Assembly: GCA_037127315.1 (NCBI GenBank)
Contig: JBBBDQ010001294.1
Location: 1,027,001-1,091,000, forward strand
Direction of reading: 5' to 3'
Length of the DNA: 64,000 nt
DNA from: Ascarosepion bandense
Lineage: Eukaryota > Mollusca > Cephalopoda > Sepiida > Sepiidae
Each line of letters starts with the position of its first letter. The stretch's first letter is position 1. Positions 20,191-30,815 of the stretch are shown piece after piece. The notes beneath the pieces were generated by a model. It had not been told where the DNA came from, made no database searches, and saw only the letters and a list, made by a program, of their open reading frames with translations. A program made the translations under genes and the position numbers.

Positions 20191-20966
20191 TTATGCTTCT
20201 TCTTTTTCTACGTGCCCTGTCCTTTCAGGATGTAGACAATCATGGCTCTCTTAGCACGCTTTCTCCTGTAACACCATGCAACACTCGTTTCGTCATCCAA
20301 CTGATCAGGCTCTTCCATATGTTATTCGCTGCTTTCCCCTGTCTCTTTTTCCCTCTATCTGGCCTGTTAGTATCAGGTTCTCCAAGCCCTCTTTCGTCAT
20401 TGCATGTTTCAGGAATTTTAGCTGTCTCTTCCTGATGCTCAATATTAATTTCCTTTTTATTTCCATCCTTTCCAAAACCTCATTATTGCTCACATGCTTG
20501 ATCCATGATATCCGCAACATCCTTTTGTAGAACCACATTTCAATTGCTTCAAGTTTTTCCTTCATCTTCAATGATATTGTCCAGCATTCACTACCATATT
20601 GAAGAACTGACATCACATAGCAATCCAATACTCTTTTCTTTGTTTCTAATGAAAGTTTCCTGTCTCTAACTACTTTACTCAATGTCTGGAATGCTTCCTT
20701 CACCATGCCAATTCGTGTTCAGATCTCTATGTCACACTTTCCGTCTTCGGTTAGAACACTTCCCAGGTATTTAAATTTTGGTACTTGCTTGATTTTAGTA
20801 TCCCCCACCTGTATTTGGCATTTTGGGCTGCCCTTTTTGCTGATGACCATGTATTCGGTTTTCTTGCAGTTTATTTTTAGTCCTTTCTTGTCACTCTCAT
20901 CAGCTACCTTCTGTAGGAGGTCTTGTAGTTTCCTTTCCATGTCTGCTATCAGCACTGTATCATTAC
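20191..20966 (-). pseudogene. LINE-A reverse transcriptase fragment, copy 2 of an adjacent pair
   Basis: The best-preserved LINE-A C-terminus in the window. Minus-strand frames at 20719-20955 and 20305-20706 together read ADMERKLQDLLQKVADES, KINCKKTEYMV, FKYLGSVLTEDGKCD, then CYVMSVLQYGSECW and MWFYKRMLRISW. These are the thumb and post-RT region after YADD. One shift near 20710 separates the two frames. The 5' end is truncated at about 20966. Confidence 0.9.
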
Positions 20967-20984
20967 AAAGCCAAAATATAAACT

Positions 20985-21235
20985 TAAGAACTCAGTCATG
21001 TACTTCAATAGCCTTATCAGATCTAGACTTTCTCATGGATGTCATGTATGGTGTTCAAATCATCCATAAATACCTGAACTATGATACATATACAAGTATT
21101 CTTTCAGATCAACAATTTAAAATGGCTTCTGGCAAATGAATTCTTTAAGTCCTAAAAAAGACAGACATTCATCTGATCTTATAGACTAGTGCTACACAAT
21201 CACAAAGAACTGAAATGGCTATTACTATTTTTTAT
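20985..21235 (+). pseudogene. LINE-C fragment
   Basis: A short, stop-ridden piece resembling the LINE-C segment at 33740-33960 (phrases CAATTTAAAATGGCTTCTGGCAAATGAA and GTGCTACACAATCACAAAGAACTGAA in shortened form). Confidence 0.55.
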
Positions 21236-21344
21236 TGCTTATTCTGATTAAAATAAGTGTCTCTCCTCCCCAGTAACTATGATAAACAATATCTCAGTAA
21301 AATAAAAGTCCTTATTTTGGGATTAAGAAACACTCAGTTGTTCT

Positions 21345-21672
21345 TGTCCTTAAGGACACATGGCCCAGTGGATATAGATGTTGGTTAGTTCCTGTGACTT
21401 GACCCAAAGAGTTGCGAGTTCAATACCAGGCTACAGCAGTGGTGAACAACTTACAGAGATAGAGGGAGATAGCTCATGACTACTAGTAGTGGCTCTAGGC
21501 AAGGAATAATAATGATATACCCCAGTGATTCGAATAAAGGGTTTGGTTCAAAATTCCTAGAACCTGAAGAAGGCCGGAGTGTACAACAGCCAAAATGTTG
21601 TACAAATGGCAACAAAGATGAAAACAATAGTCCGAATACTGTAAATACTAACTCATCTTAGAAATATAGACA
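21345..21672 (+). mobile_element. tRNA-derived SINE-1, near full length
   Basis: Box A candidate TGGCCCAGTGG (21361-21371) and box B candidate GAGTTCAATACC (about 21415-21426) mark a tRNA-like head. The tail includes CTGAAGA (21564-21570), a GGC...GCC hairpin, and ATGGCAACAAAGATGAAAAC. Other copies are at 55105, 60060, 60630 and 63030. The CTGAAGA-hairpin-AAA tail is discussed as a finding. Confidence 0.75.
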
Positions 21673-21699
21673 AAGAACTCTCATACATTTGATATTCTC

Positions 21700-22345
21700 T
21701 TTAACCATTTCACACCAAGAAAAGTGGAAATGCTATTAATATACAGGGGGTTAAAGAGAGTGAAAGTGAGAGAAAAGTGTGGGCATAGGGAGGACTGATG
21801 AAAGGACAAAAGACAAATGGGATTCAAGATAATAGAAGACGGCAATGGACATTACATTTAAATTATTGAAGACTGTAGCTATCAGGGAAACTAGTAAATA
21901 GAAGGGAGTTCCACAGGTGGGAATCGCAAAAAAGAAACTGTAGAAGTAATGATTGCATTTAACTATTTTAACAGTGAATGGGTGGAACCTAAATATCAAT
22001 CTAGTAGCATGCTTAAATTCACGTGATCAGGGCATGGGAGAATAAAACTTGTCAGATCAGTTGATATAAGAATATTTCTAGAAAAAACAGAGGGAAGCCA
22101 TATCACATTTTTGAGAAAGTGACTGTTTTCAAGATGCCAAGTCAAGATTGAGTAGATTACAGATCCTTCTTTGGATTTTGTAAGAACCTCAAGATGAATA
22201 GCAGAGGCATCAGACCAGATATGGCAGCAGTATGTAATTCATGGGTAAATGGCACATTTCTAAATATGAAAGATAGACACTGACAAGAAAATTTTCTGGC
22301 TTGCTATAGTGACCCTACATCTTTTTACAATAGACACAGCTACAG
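21700..22345 (-). pseudogene. LINE-B 3' portion
   Basis: Starts with the reverse-complemented LINE-B 3' end (AACCATTTCACACCAAG, ...ACAGGGGGTTAAAG) and extends through the LWNSLP-equivalent region (GGGAGTTCCACAGGTGGGAA) to the segment matching IWSGAPA (CCAGATATGGCAGCAGTATG). Frame lost throughout. Confidence 0.75.
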
Positions 22346-22514
22346 ATTCAATGTATTTGTTCCACAGTCAGTTGAAAAATTGAGGTCATATGCTATAAAA
22401 AATTTCAGTTTGCAGTTGACATTACATTATAGTTTCCATTTAATTGTAATTAGGCTAAATACAGCTCTTGAAAGTTTATAGAAGGTTGATAAACATTAAT
22501 CAATCAGGTACCTT

Positions 22515-22670
22515 TAGTCCTGGGTATGATGCTAAATTACATCAGGCAGGGAGGCCTTTGATTGGTTTTTTTGAAGCATGGAACCACCTAATTGCTGTTG
22601 TTCCCAGGTCTAATCTAACTCTGGGTGGTAGTACATGTAAAGGTCCCATCTATGGGAAAATAATGTTTTG
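22515..22670 (+). repeat. Dispersed repeat Rep-G, copy 1
   Basis: The segment beginning CTGGGTATGATGCTAAA and containing AGCATGGAACCACCTAATTG, GCTGTTGTTCCCAGGTC and GGTGGTAGTACATGTAAAGG recurs at 56218-56372 in the same orientation. Class unknown. Confidence 0.7.
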
Positions 22671-22805
22671 ATTTTTGTTTGATGATTCCCATGTACAAAA
22701 ATTCATTATGAATAATATACCAGCAATATATTTATTAAACAAATGACCAGTAGTCATACATTTTTACAGTAAAATGACAATCAATACAGTACTAAAGGAT
22801 AAAAA

Positions 22806-23905
22806 TGTCTTCTTACACTATATGGTTAGTCCTTTTTTCTTGCTTTTCTTTACTCCCTTAATTAGAAGGTCCTCAGAAAAAAGAAGTTCTATTATAATAC
22901 AGGGTGTCTTAAAGACAAGTACTGACACTTTAACTGTCTCTAACATGCTTTTTTTTTGCTTTTTATGCAGGTGTAATTAATTAATCACAGCATGACAGGA
23001 AAATAACTCAGTTTGGAAGAGAGGAAGTTTGTCCTGAAATGTTACTGGAAGACCGAAAACACCACTGAAGTGCAAAGATGATTCAGAAGAGAATTAGCAA
23101 AACCGCCACCAATGCGCCAGACCATTGCTCACATCAGAGACAAATTTGAAGCAGATAGATCTGTCCAGAATGTCAACAAGGAATGTTCTGGACGAGCACA
23201 GACATCCATGAGCCCTGGAAAAGAAGAGCAGGTGCAGGAAACACTCCTTTGATCACTACAAAAATCACTTCGACAAATTGGTTGGGAAACCCGCATCTCA
23301 AAAGATAGCGTCTATCGCATCATGAAGCATTGTCTGGACATTAATGGTCATCAATTTGAACATTTGCAAACATGATTCTTCAATTACATTTTTCTTTTGT
23401 ATTTGAAGCTATTCCATTTCACTCTCTGTTCATAAATAAAGGTTTTCTTGTCATTCAAAGTGTGAGTACATTTTTTTAGGCACCCTGTAGTTTCTTTTCT
23501 TGCATTTATGATTTATTGCTTCCCTGCCACCTACAAACTTCAATTCAGTTTCTTATTGGCGATTGATCAATCCTTCTTACTCTCTGTGAACTATAAAACC
23601 ACAGCCTTACTACACTAGTGTTGCTGCTATGATTTCTTTAGCCATTTAGCTTTTTACAGAGTAGAGTTGCCAATCACATGGTTTTGATTTCAGAGTATAT
23701 TTCTCCTAGACTGTTTCCAAACAAGGTTACAGATTCTAAACTACTATGTTATTTAACCAATAGCTGGGGGAGAAGAAATGTATTTACATATTATATTTTA
23801 CTTGGTCTGGTGCACCTACTAGATATCTCAAAATTCTTGACAAAATTCAAAGGGTCTGTAATATAATCAGTTCTGATCTGGCATCTCAACTTCTCTCCTT
23901 TCAAG
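22806..23905 (+). repeat. Left arm of a long imperfect inverted repeat
   Basis: From TGTCTTCTTACA... to ...GATCTGGCATCTCAACTTCTCTCC this arm matches the reverse complement of 24573-24935 with many short identical stretches. It contains a mariner MITE (22893-23491) and a further 150 bp or so (about 23550-23705) that the other arm lacks. Confidence 0.85.
22893..23491 (+). mobile_element. Mariner-type MITE with TA target duplication
   Basis: Terminal inverted repeats start CAGGGTGTCTTAAA at 22893 and, read inward from 23491, CAGGGTGCCTAAAA. Both continue with TACT-ACACTTT, giving about 40 bp of imperfect TIR flanked by TA. Inside is an N-terminal transposase remnant (about 23005-23360) reading LEERKFVLKCYWKTENTTEV, then RQTIAHIRDKFEADRSV and DSVYRIMK, the helix-turn-helix part of a mariner-like transposase, with stops. 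The catalytic half is missing. The opposite arm of the inverted repeat gives the empty site. Confidence 0.9.
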
Positions 23906-24540
23906 CAGATCTATTTTTATTGTTTAATTTGGTGTTTAATAATAATAAAGAAAAGTAACCTGTGGTGCATCATGATCACTTGCATCCTGAAGGGATATGG
24001 CATTAAAAAAACATGTCAGTGTCATTAAAACTACACTATGCAAAACATTTAATCATCATAGAGAACCTTTTCTGCCTGCTATGAACATAACTGACACTAG
24101 ACACCAGGATCCAGGAGAGTAACGCTTTGCAACTTTTTGGGCTCATGTTTTCCACTGACATGAAGTGGATTGATTATATTTAATCAATTGCTAGGTCTGC
24201 TGCAAGGAAAGTTGCCTTGTGCCAGACATTCTCTTTTTGTCTGACTCCATCTTACATATTCATAAATCTACCATTCATCTGTGTAATGAATATGACCACA
24301 CTTGTCTGGTCTGGTGTTCCAGCTATATCTTTTGAGATTCTTAAAAAAATTCGAAGAAGGATCTGTAATGTAATCAGTCCTGACCTGGCATCTTACCTTG
24401 TCTCCTTTCCAATGGATCCAGTTTCATTTATAATAATAAAGAAAAGAAACCTGTGGAGGGTCATGTTCACTTACATCCTGAATAGATACAGCATTGAAAA
24501 AACATGTCATAAAGAATTTTTTTTTAATAATAAATAAAGT
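23790..24540 (+). pseudogene. LINE-B fragments (partly in the inverted-repeat arm)
   Basis: Two successive pieces carry the LINE-B region around CHVWSGAPA-IQRRVCN (23800-23900 and about 24300-24420, the latter reading LVWSGVPAISFEILKKIRRR). Stops and shifts throughout. The second piece lies in the spacer between the inverted-repeat arms. Confidence 0.7.
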
Positions 24541-24572
24541 TACAATACTTAAGTAATAACACTTTATTAAGG

Positions 24573-24935
24573 CTGGAATGGAGAAAAGTTGAGATGCCAG
24601 ATCAGAACTGATTATATTACAGACACTTTTTTGAATTTTTGCAAGAATATTATGATATACAGTAGGAGCACATGACGAGGTAAAATATAATATGTGAATA
24701 CATTTCTTCTCCCTCAGTTATTGGTTAAATAAGATAGTAGTTTAGAATCTGTACCTTTGTTTAGAAACAGGAACTGAATTGAAGATTGTAGGTGGTAGGG
24801 AAGCAATAAACCAGAAGTGCAAGAAAGAAACTATTATAATAGAACTTTTTTTTCTAAGGAGCTTCTAATTAAGGGAGTAAAGGAAAGCAGGAAAAAAGGA
24901 TTAACCATATCCTGTAAGAAGACATTGATGTTTTC
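24573..24935 (-). repeat. Right arm of the long inverted repeat
   Basis: Reverse complement of the left arm, without the MITE and without the extra 150 bp. The uninterrupted sequence across the MITE site here reads CTATTATAATAGAAC on the plus strand. Confidence 0.85.
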
Positions 24936-25562
24936 TACTGAGATGAAGTGGCATGATTATCTTGAATCAGTTGCTATGTCTACTGCTAGGAAAGTTGGTT
25001 ACCTGTGTCATGCCAGATAAATTTTCTTGTCAGAATTGATCTTGCACATTGTTTCCATGTCTGGACTTGTGCTCCTACTATGAATCTTGAGTTTCTTGAC
25101 AAAATTCAGAGAAGAGTCTGTAATGTAATTGATCTTAACCGAGGATCTCAGCTTCAGTCACTTTCTCGCCAAGGAGACATGTCTTCCCTCTCTCTTCTAC
25201 AAATATTTTCATGGCAATGTTCAGATGAGCTTTCCTCCTTAGTGCCTCAATTGAATAAATTTAAGCATACCAGTAGATTGGCAACTAAGTTTCACCATTT
25301 TACTGTTGAACTAGCTAGATGCAACCATAAGTTCAAAACTAATAGTTTCTTTCTTACATTTCTCACCTGCGTAACAACTTTCTAATATCTTGCCTTCCTG
25401 CCACTGACAATCTTCAGAAATTTGAATGCAATGTCAATGAGCATCTTCTGTCTTCCTGAATGTTGTTTTTTTTTACTGTTCTATCTCCTTGCTGAAGTCT
25501 TCTCATTGTCTTTCAGTCTTTTACATCCTAATGGCATTATTGTCTTACTTGGAGTCAAATGA
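24936..25562 (+). pseudogene. LINE-B C-terminal ORF fragment
   Basis: The open frame at 25005-25385 reads ...FHVWTCAPTMNLEFLDKIQRR, VCNVIDLNRGSQLQSLSRQG, FSWQCSDELSSLVPQL and TSRLATKFHHFTVELARCNHK. This is the C-terminal region that follows the RT in this CR1/Jockey-like lineage. It continues to the 3' end near 25562 (GGAGTCAAATGATTAAAAAAAA). Confidence 0.85.
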
Positions 25563-25990
25563 TTAAAAAAAACATAGCCAAGATATCTTGCAATAGGCAC
25601 AAGTCTATAAGTATTTTATGGTAATTGTTTTGATAGACTTTCCTCATTCAGTGCCTTATCTAGAAGAATTTCTGGCAATTAGATGCAAACCTCATTTCAT
25701 TTTCTTATACTTTTTGCCTGTGGATCTCCATTTGAATTCTTCATTTTCTCTCACCCACAATCTTATAAATATATACAATGTCAATTGCCATCTTCTGTTT
25801 CCTGAATGCTGTTCTTTTATTGTCCTTTCACTTTTACAAAGTATTCTCATTCTCATTCCCTTTCACCCCACTGTAACCTCTCTGACCCTAGTGGTATTAC
25901 TGTCCTGTTCAGAGGGTAATAAACAAAAATCTATAGCCAAGATAACTTGCAATGGACAGTGTTATTGTGAGCTAGATTCATTCTTGTAGC
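25563..25990 (+). pseudogene. LINE-B 3' unit joined head-to-tail to the preceding one
   Basis: Right after the A run the sequence CATAGCCAAGATATCTTGC enters internal LINE-B sequence. It proceeds to a second 3' end near 25925 (GAGGGTAATAAACAAAAATC), after which ATAGCCAAGATAACTTGC appears again. Confidence 0.7.
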
Positions 25991-26519
25991 AAGATTGTTT
26001 CATGAAAGGAATTTCAGTAGCAGACATTTGAACTTAATAAACTGATTGCTTTCTCGAAGACAACTGGAAGGATGAATAAAAACATTATAGTAAACATGCA
26101 AAGATGGAAGTTAACATTTCCAAGGCTGGGATACAAGTGAGCAAAATTGTTTTTCTGTGCAGGTGGATAACTTAAAAAAATCTTTCAACCTATGAGAAGG
26201 CTTTGCACCGAAAACAAAAACTCATCTTTTGACCTATAAAAGAAGCAGAACATTTTGTCATGAAGAGAAAAAACAGGTTTCAACAAGTGAACTTCAATGT
26301 TTTCTTTGACTTCGGATGGCGTGTGTGTATGAATTTTACACATGCCATCAAAAGTGAGTGAAAACATAGTTCAATAGTTGAAATGTGCTTTTTCTCTTCA
26401 CTGCCACTTGTATTAATGTTGGACTTTATCATACTGTTCAAGGAAATCTTGAAATAAGGACACTGAATTCTCTTCTTGTGCTGTGTCTCTATAAATTTTA
26501 GTCCTCTCTTTTTAATGGT
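25991..26519. other. Unassigned
   Basis: No feature that I can support. A minus-strand open frame at 26185-26367 has no domain. Confidence 0.4.
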
Positions 26520-26865
26520 AGCTATAAGTGTTTAAAATTTCATTGTTCTTCACAATCAGTCTTTGGTACTCTCAGCACCCTTCTGTAGAATCTCTTCTTC
26601 ATCTGTGAGAGAATTGACCAGCATTTGGTGCCATCTAGGAGAACCAATATTGCATAACAGTTCAGTACTTTTTTTCTCAACTTCTGATGGAATATTCTGT
26701 AAATACCAGATTTTCTAAGCTCTCTTTCCTCATTATGCAACCCTCAAATTTTAACAATTTCTTCCTGATATTAAGTGGAAGTGTTCATTTTGTTTCCATT
26801 TTCTTTAAAACTTCATAATTACTCAAATGTTCAGTCCATGGCATTCCCAGCATCCTTCTCTACAT
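26520..26865 (-). pseudogene. LINE-A C-terminal fragments
   Basis: Minus-strand pieces include KKVLNCYAILVLLDGTKCWS with FYRRVLRVP (26540-26740) and, at 26745-26860, a second copy of the region ending at the MLR motif (CCATGGCATTCCCAGCATCC on plus). Two truncated 3' segments lie side by side. Confidence 0.7.
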
Positions 26866-26999
26866 ACATACATTCATACAAAGCCATGTTTTTTTGTTGA
26901 GGCATGACCAGGATTAATAATCTTACGAAAATACACATCTACATCTCCAAATCTTTTAAATATCTCCATTTCTGAAATAAGTATTCCTTTGCAATGTCA

Positions 27000-27265
27000 A
27001 CATCAGTCAGTCAGTTAATTGCCATATGTAATACATGCCTGGGTGATCACGTCTCTCCATAGCTTCCTCACCTAATTAACTGTTGACTCTTTCAGTTAAG
27101 TGCCGTATATAAAAAACGCTTACGTGATGATGCCCTTTTCGATCCATGACTGACTAGGCAGAAGATTTTTCTGCAGTAGATTGCCATTTCTTTCTGCAGT
27201 AGACTTGTTGCCAACCAAGGCTCTAGAACCCAATCTGTCCTCCTATTTAACCCATAGCTCTATGC
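27000..27265 (-). mobile_element. SINE-3 fragments
   Basis: Reverse-complemented tail (CAGTCAGTTAATTGCCATATG at 27006; a second tail at 27090) and body (GACTAGGCAGAAGATTTTTC, GTTGCCAACCAAGGCTCTAG). Head missing. Confidence 0.7.
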
Positions 27266-27424
27266 CAACCAATATACATGACTATAAAAATATTAAAAAA
27301 TTAAAAGAAAACTTCATAATAAATATATATAATTAATAAATTAATCAAAACAAAAATAATATTTACATTATAAAAAAATTTATATGGACTGAAAACAATT
27401 TTTCTGACCTATTGTATCTGCCTT

Positions 27425-27718
27425 CAGTTAGTGCCATATGTGATATACATTCGGATGATCATGTCTCGATCCATGACTGACTAGGCAGAGGATTTTTCTG
27501 CAGTAGACTGCCATTACTTTCTGCAGTAGATTGGTTGCCAACCTAGGCTGCAGAACCCCATCTGTCCTGCTGGCTGAAGGAAGAAGCCACAGATAAATAC
27601 CTTTCTCAAGGTATTTGTGCATAAGTGAATGCAACAAAGAATTCAACCAGAATTCAAACTCAGCTCTCCAATTTCTCGTCCTGAGCCAATATCCACTGCA
27701 CCACAATGCACATTTGCC
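27425..27718 (-). mobile_element. SINE-3, near full length
   Basis: From the tail TCAGTTAGTGCCATATGTG to the head ending CACCACAATGCAC, with box B visible in reverse complement near 27650-27665 (GAATTCAAACTC). Confidence 0.8.
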
Positions 27719-27885
27719 TTACATCATATTAAAAACTGGTCTAAAATAATGAACTCAGAATTTTATTTTTTAAATTCAATAACATGATGCAGATTTTCAC
27801 AATTCCAAACTTACTTTCTATCATACAAACAAACAAAAATACATATATATTGAAAAATCATATCAAAATCTTCAGTTCCTTTTCT
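27719..27885. other. AT-rich, unassigned
   Basis: Nothing recognised. Confidence 0.4.
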
Positions 27886-28600
27886 ATTACTGTAACATAG
27901 CTCTCCTTTACCCTTTCTATAAACATTTTCATGATAATTGTTCTGATGATCTTTTCTCTATGTAAATATTCATTGGGTTTTCATTTTTAAATGTTGTTAT
28001 TTTTATTACCTACCATCCTCTAGACAAATTGTATATATGAGAACTTGTTAGAACTTCATAGAGGCTTTGAAATATTATGGTTTTATTTAGTAAGAATGAT
28101 AAATAAGAATGTGTTGTTTCGATGTAGGGAATACTGTAGGATGTTTAGGTCAATAATTGGGGCTAGTTAAGTTTAAGTGAAGAGAGATTGAAGATATGTC
28201 GTCTCCTATTCCCCTTTTTCATTTTGTACAACATTTTTGTATTTGCAAAGTAAATACTTCTTTCCTCGATAGTAACTTATGAATTTAAATGCAGTACTAG
28301 AGTGGCAGTAAGGTCTCATCATTTTACAGTTGATATGGGTAAATGTAATTGTGCATTCTATGCTAACAGTTCCTTCTCTCCCACTTCTCATTTGTAGAAC
28401 TTTCGCTTTGCTTATTGCTTCTCAATCAGTATTGTTCATCAAAAATCTAAATTCAAGGCCAATTGTTATCTTAATTCTTGTTCTTTTATAGTTTTCTTTC
28501 CTAGTATGTTTTTTTCTCATTGTCTCAAGCATTCAGTAATGCCTTGTGTCTTAGTGGCACTATTGCCTTACAGTGAAATGATTTTAATAGAAGCAATACT
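27886..28600 (+). pseudogene. LINE-B subtype with an internal insertion
   Basis: The KYFHG-equivalent region (ATAAACATTTTCATGATAATTG) is followed by about 300 bp not found in other LINE-B copies, then by LINE-B again (AGTACTAGAGTGGCAGTAAGG...). The same extra sequence occupies the same place in 55640-56050, so it belongs to a subtype. The 3' end is at about 28560-28580. Confidence 0.7.
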
Positions 28601-28744
28601 GAGAGAAAAAATTAAAACTAAATAAAAACTGATAACTAAAAAGAAAATAATAATAATAATTTTTATAAAATTATGATGTCTGCCTGATAAATAACATCAA
28701 CAGTTTTTTGGCAAGACAGACGTCTTCCTTTTTGTTGTTTTTCA

Positions 28745-29295
28745 ATCATTTCATCTCAAGCATGTCGGTACCACTATTTGTGTGCAGGGGGCTACTTAAG
28801 AGAAGAGTGAAAGTTTAAGCAGGAGGAGAGCTAAGAGAAAGACAAACCAGTTACAGGGGATGTTGGAGAAAAGACAGTTGTGAGGGTAGAGTGAGAAAGG
28901 AAAAGAACAAGATACACGAGGTGATGGAGAAAGGATGAGAGAAGGAGTGGAGTCAAGTGGACAAGAGATGGGAATTGATGTTGCATCTAAATTCTTGGAG
29001 ATTCTAGCCATCAGAGAAGCAAGTATATGGAAGGGAGTTCCACAGGCGAGAAGTGCAAGAAAGGCTGCTGGAGTAGAAGTGGCGGCTGCATTTAGTTAAT
29101 TTTTTAAAATTTAATTAAAAAGGTGAGACCTTGTTGCCAGTCTGGTTGCTTGAGTAAAGGGGGCATCAGTGAGCTAAGCTTGTCGGAGCAGAAGCCATGA
29201 AAATATTTGTAGAATAGACAAATATTTATGAGTTGATGACACTGCAGTGTTGATGACACTGCAGTGTTGATAACATCACAGAAAGGAAACAACAG
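28745..29295 (-). pseudogene. LINE-B 3' portion
   Basis: Reverse-complemented 3' end (CAATCATTTCATCTCAAGC...GTGCAGGGGGCTAC) through TTCCACAGGCGAGAAGTGC to GAAGCCATGAAAATATTTG. The frame at 29104-29292 keeps NICLFYKYFHGFCSDKLSSL. A 21-bp tandem duplication (GTTGATGACACTGCAGT) sits at 29232-29272. Confidence 0.8.
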
Positions 29296-29940
29296 AAGGT
29301 AGTAAAAAAAAGCAAGAAGAAAAGGCTAAACATCAATTATGATAGAATGTATGGTTGTCAGCAAAAGGGAAAACTGAAAGGGCAAATTACCAACTGGAGA
29401 AATCAAAATCAAGTAGGTACAACAATTTAAATATCCAGGGTGTGTTTTAAGATAGGAGTGAAAATGTGACACTGAAATCCAAGGAGGCATTGAAATAGTC
29501 AAAGGTGCCTTCCAAAAGCTAAGCAGATTATTAAGAAACAGGACAATCTCCTCACAAATGTAGAAGACACTTGAGGCAACAGAAATATGGTTCTACAGAA
29601 GAATGCTGAGGATACCATAAAAATTCTGAGAATAAAGAATGCTTTTGACTTAGAATCAGAAACAAATAGTTGACATGTCCAAGGTATATAATGTGTAAAT
29701 AATGTTTGGAAAATTTGGCACTCATAGGACATGTTGAAGGCAAGTGAAACAAAGGGAAGCCTTGAATAGCCTAATATGATTGTGGTAACAGTTGGAAAAT
29801 AAGGGATTAGGAGAAGTAACAAAAAGGACACTCTTACTGAGACCTACAAAGGAAAAGAAATTATGAAGAGTCATGATCACCAACATCCTGAAGGGACACA
29901 GCATGAAAAATTTTATAATAAATAAGCTTTGAAATAAAGG
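29296..29940 (+). pseudogene. LINE-A thumb to C-terminal fragment
   Basis: Plus-strand LINE-A covering the CKKTE-equivalent region, IKIKQVQQF, GTEIWFYRRMLR (GAAATATGGTTCTACAGAAG at 29580) and the 3' end (CATCCTGAAGGGACACAGC at 29887). Many frameshifts and no long frame. Confidence 0.75.
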
Positions 29941-30500
29941 TCTATAAAAAATGTAAATACTTTTGATACACCCTGATACATAATAATAATATTAATAATA
30001 TGGTGATGACATAGATAGACTTAATGGATGTGCATTTTGGTGCAATGGATATTGGATCAAAATCAAAAACTGGAGAACTGAGTTCGAATTTGAGTTAAAT
30101 TCGTGGCATTCACTTATGTGCAAATACTCTTAGGAAAGTATTTATCCATCTTTTCTCCCTCCAGCTATGGGTTAAATAGCTGGACAAATTAAGTTCTATA
30201 GTCTTGGCAGGCAACCAGTCTACCTCGGCCAGGGAATAAAGAGGTTTACATTGGATGAACACCCCTGCCTAAAATAAAGACAACTTATGGAAGCATCGAC
30301 GATTCTCTTGTTGATTAAAAGGGGTCATTGATGGCCTATGCTCCACTGGGAGCAATAGGGTTAGGATAGATAGGCTTTAGATGTGAAAATGGAATAAGCT
30401 TTGAAATAAAGGTCTGTCAAAATTCAAAATACTTTTTGTACATCCTAATATATTATATAATATAAATAATAATATGGTGGAGTCATAGATAACCTTTAGA
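29920..30500 (+). repeat. Duplicated LINE-A tail flanking a SINE-3
   Basis: AATAAGCTTTGAAATAAAGG plus the next 90 bp occurs at about 29922 and again at 30392, and a shorter piece begins at 30510. The SINE-3 at 30030-30300 lies between the first two. Confidence 0.7.
30030..30300 (+). mobile_element. SINE-3
   Basis: Head TGCATTTTGGTGCAATGG, box B GAGTTCGAATTTG, and body CATTCACTTATGTGCAAATA and CCCTCCAGCTATGGG are present. The tail is altered. Confidence 0.8.
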
Positions 30501-30539
30501 TGTGCACATGAAATAAGCTTTGGAGTAAAAAATTAAAAA

Positions 30540-30655
30540 TACTCAGGACTCAAGGCCCAGTCTGCTTAGCTATTTAACTCATAGCTGGAGGGAAAAGAGA
30601 TGGATTTCTGCATTTGCCAAGGATGTTGATGAAAGTGAATGCTACAGATTAGGTT
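30540..30655 (-). mobile_element. SINE-3 fragment
   Basis: Body only: CTATTTAACTCATAGCTGG followed by GGATTTCTGCATTTGCC and GTGAATGCTACAG. Confidence 0.6.
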
Positions 30656-30696
30656 AAAATTTAAATTGGCTTGCTAATTTCAATTTCCATGGTAAT

Positions 30697-30759
30697 AACT
30701 GCTCTTATAACCATTGTCAATATTGACAAGTGTCAGTGTGTATTTCCAGGAATACATGC

Positions 30760-30815
<56 letters not shown>

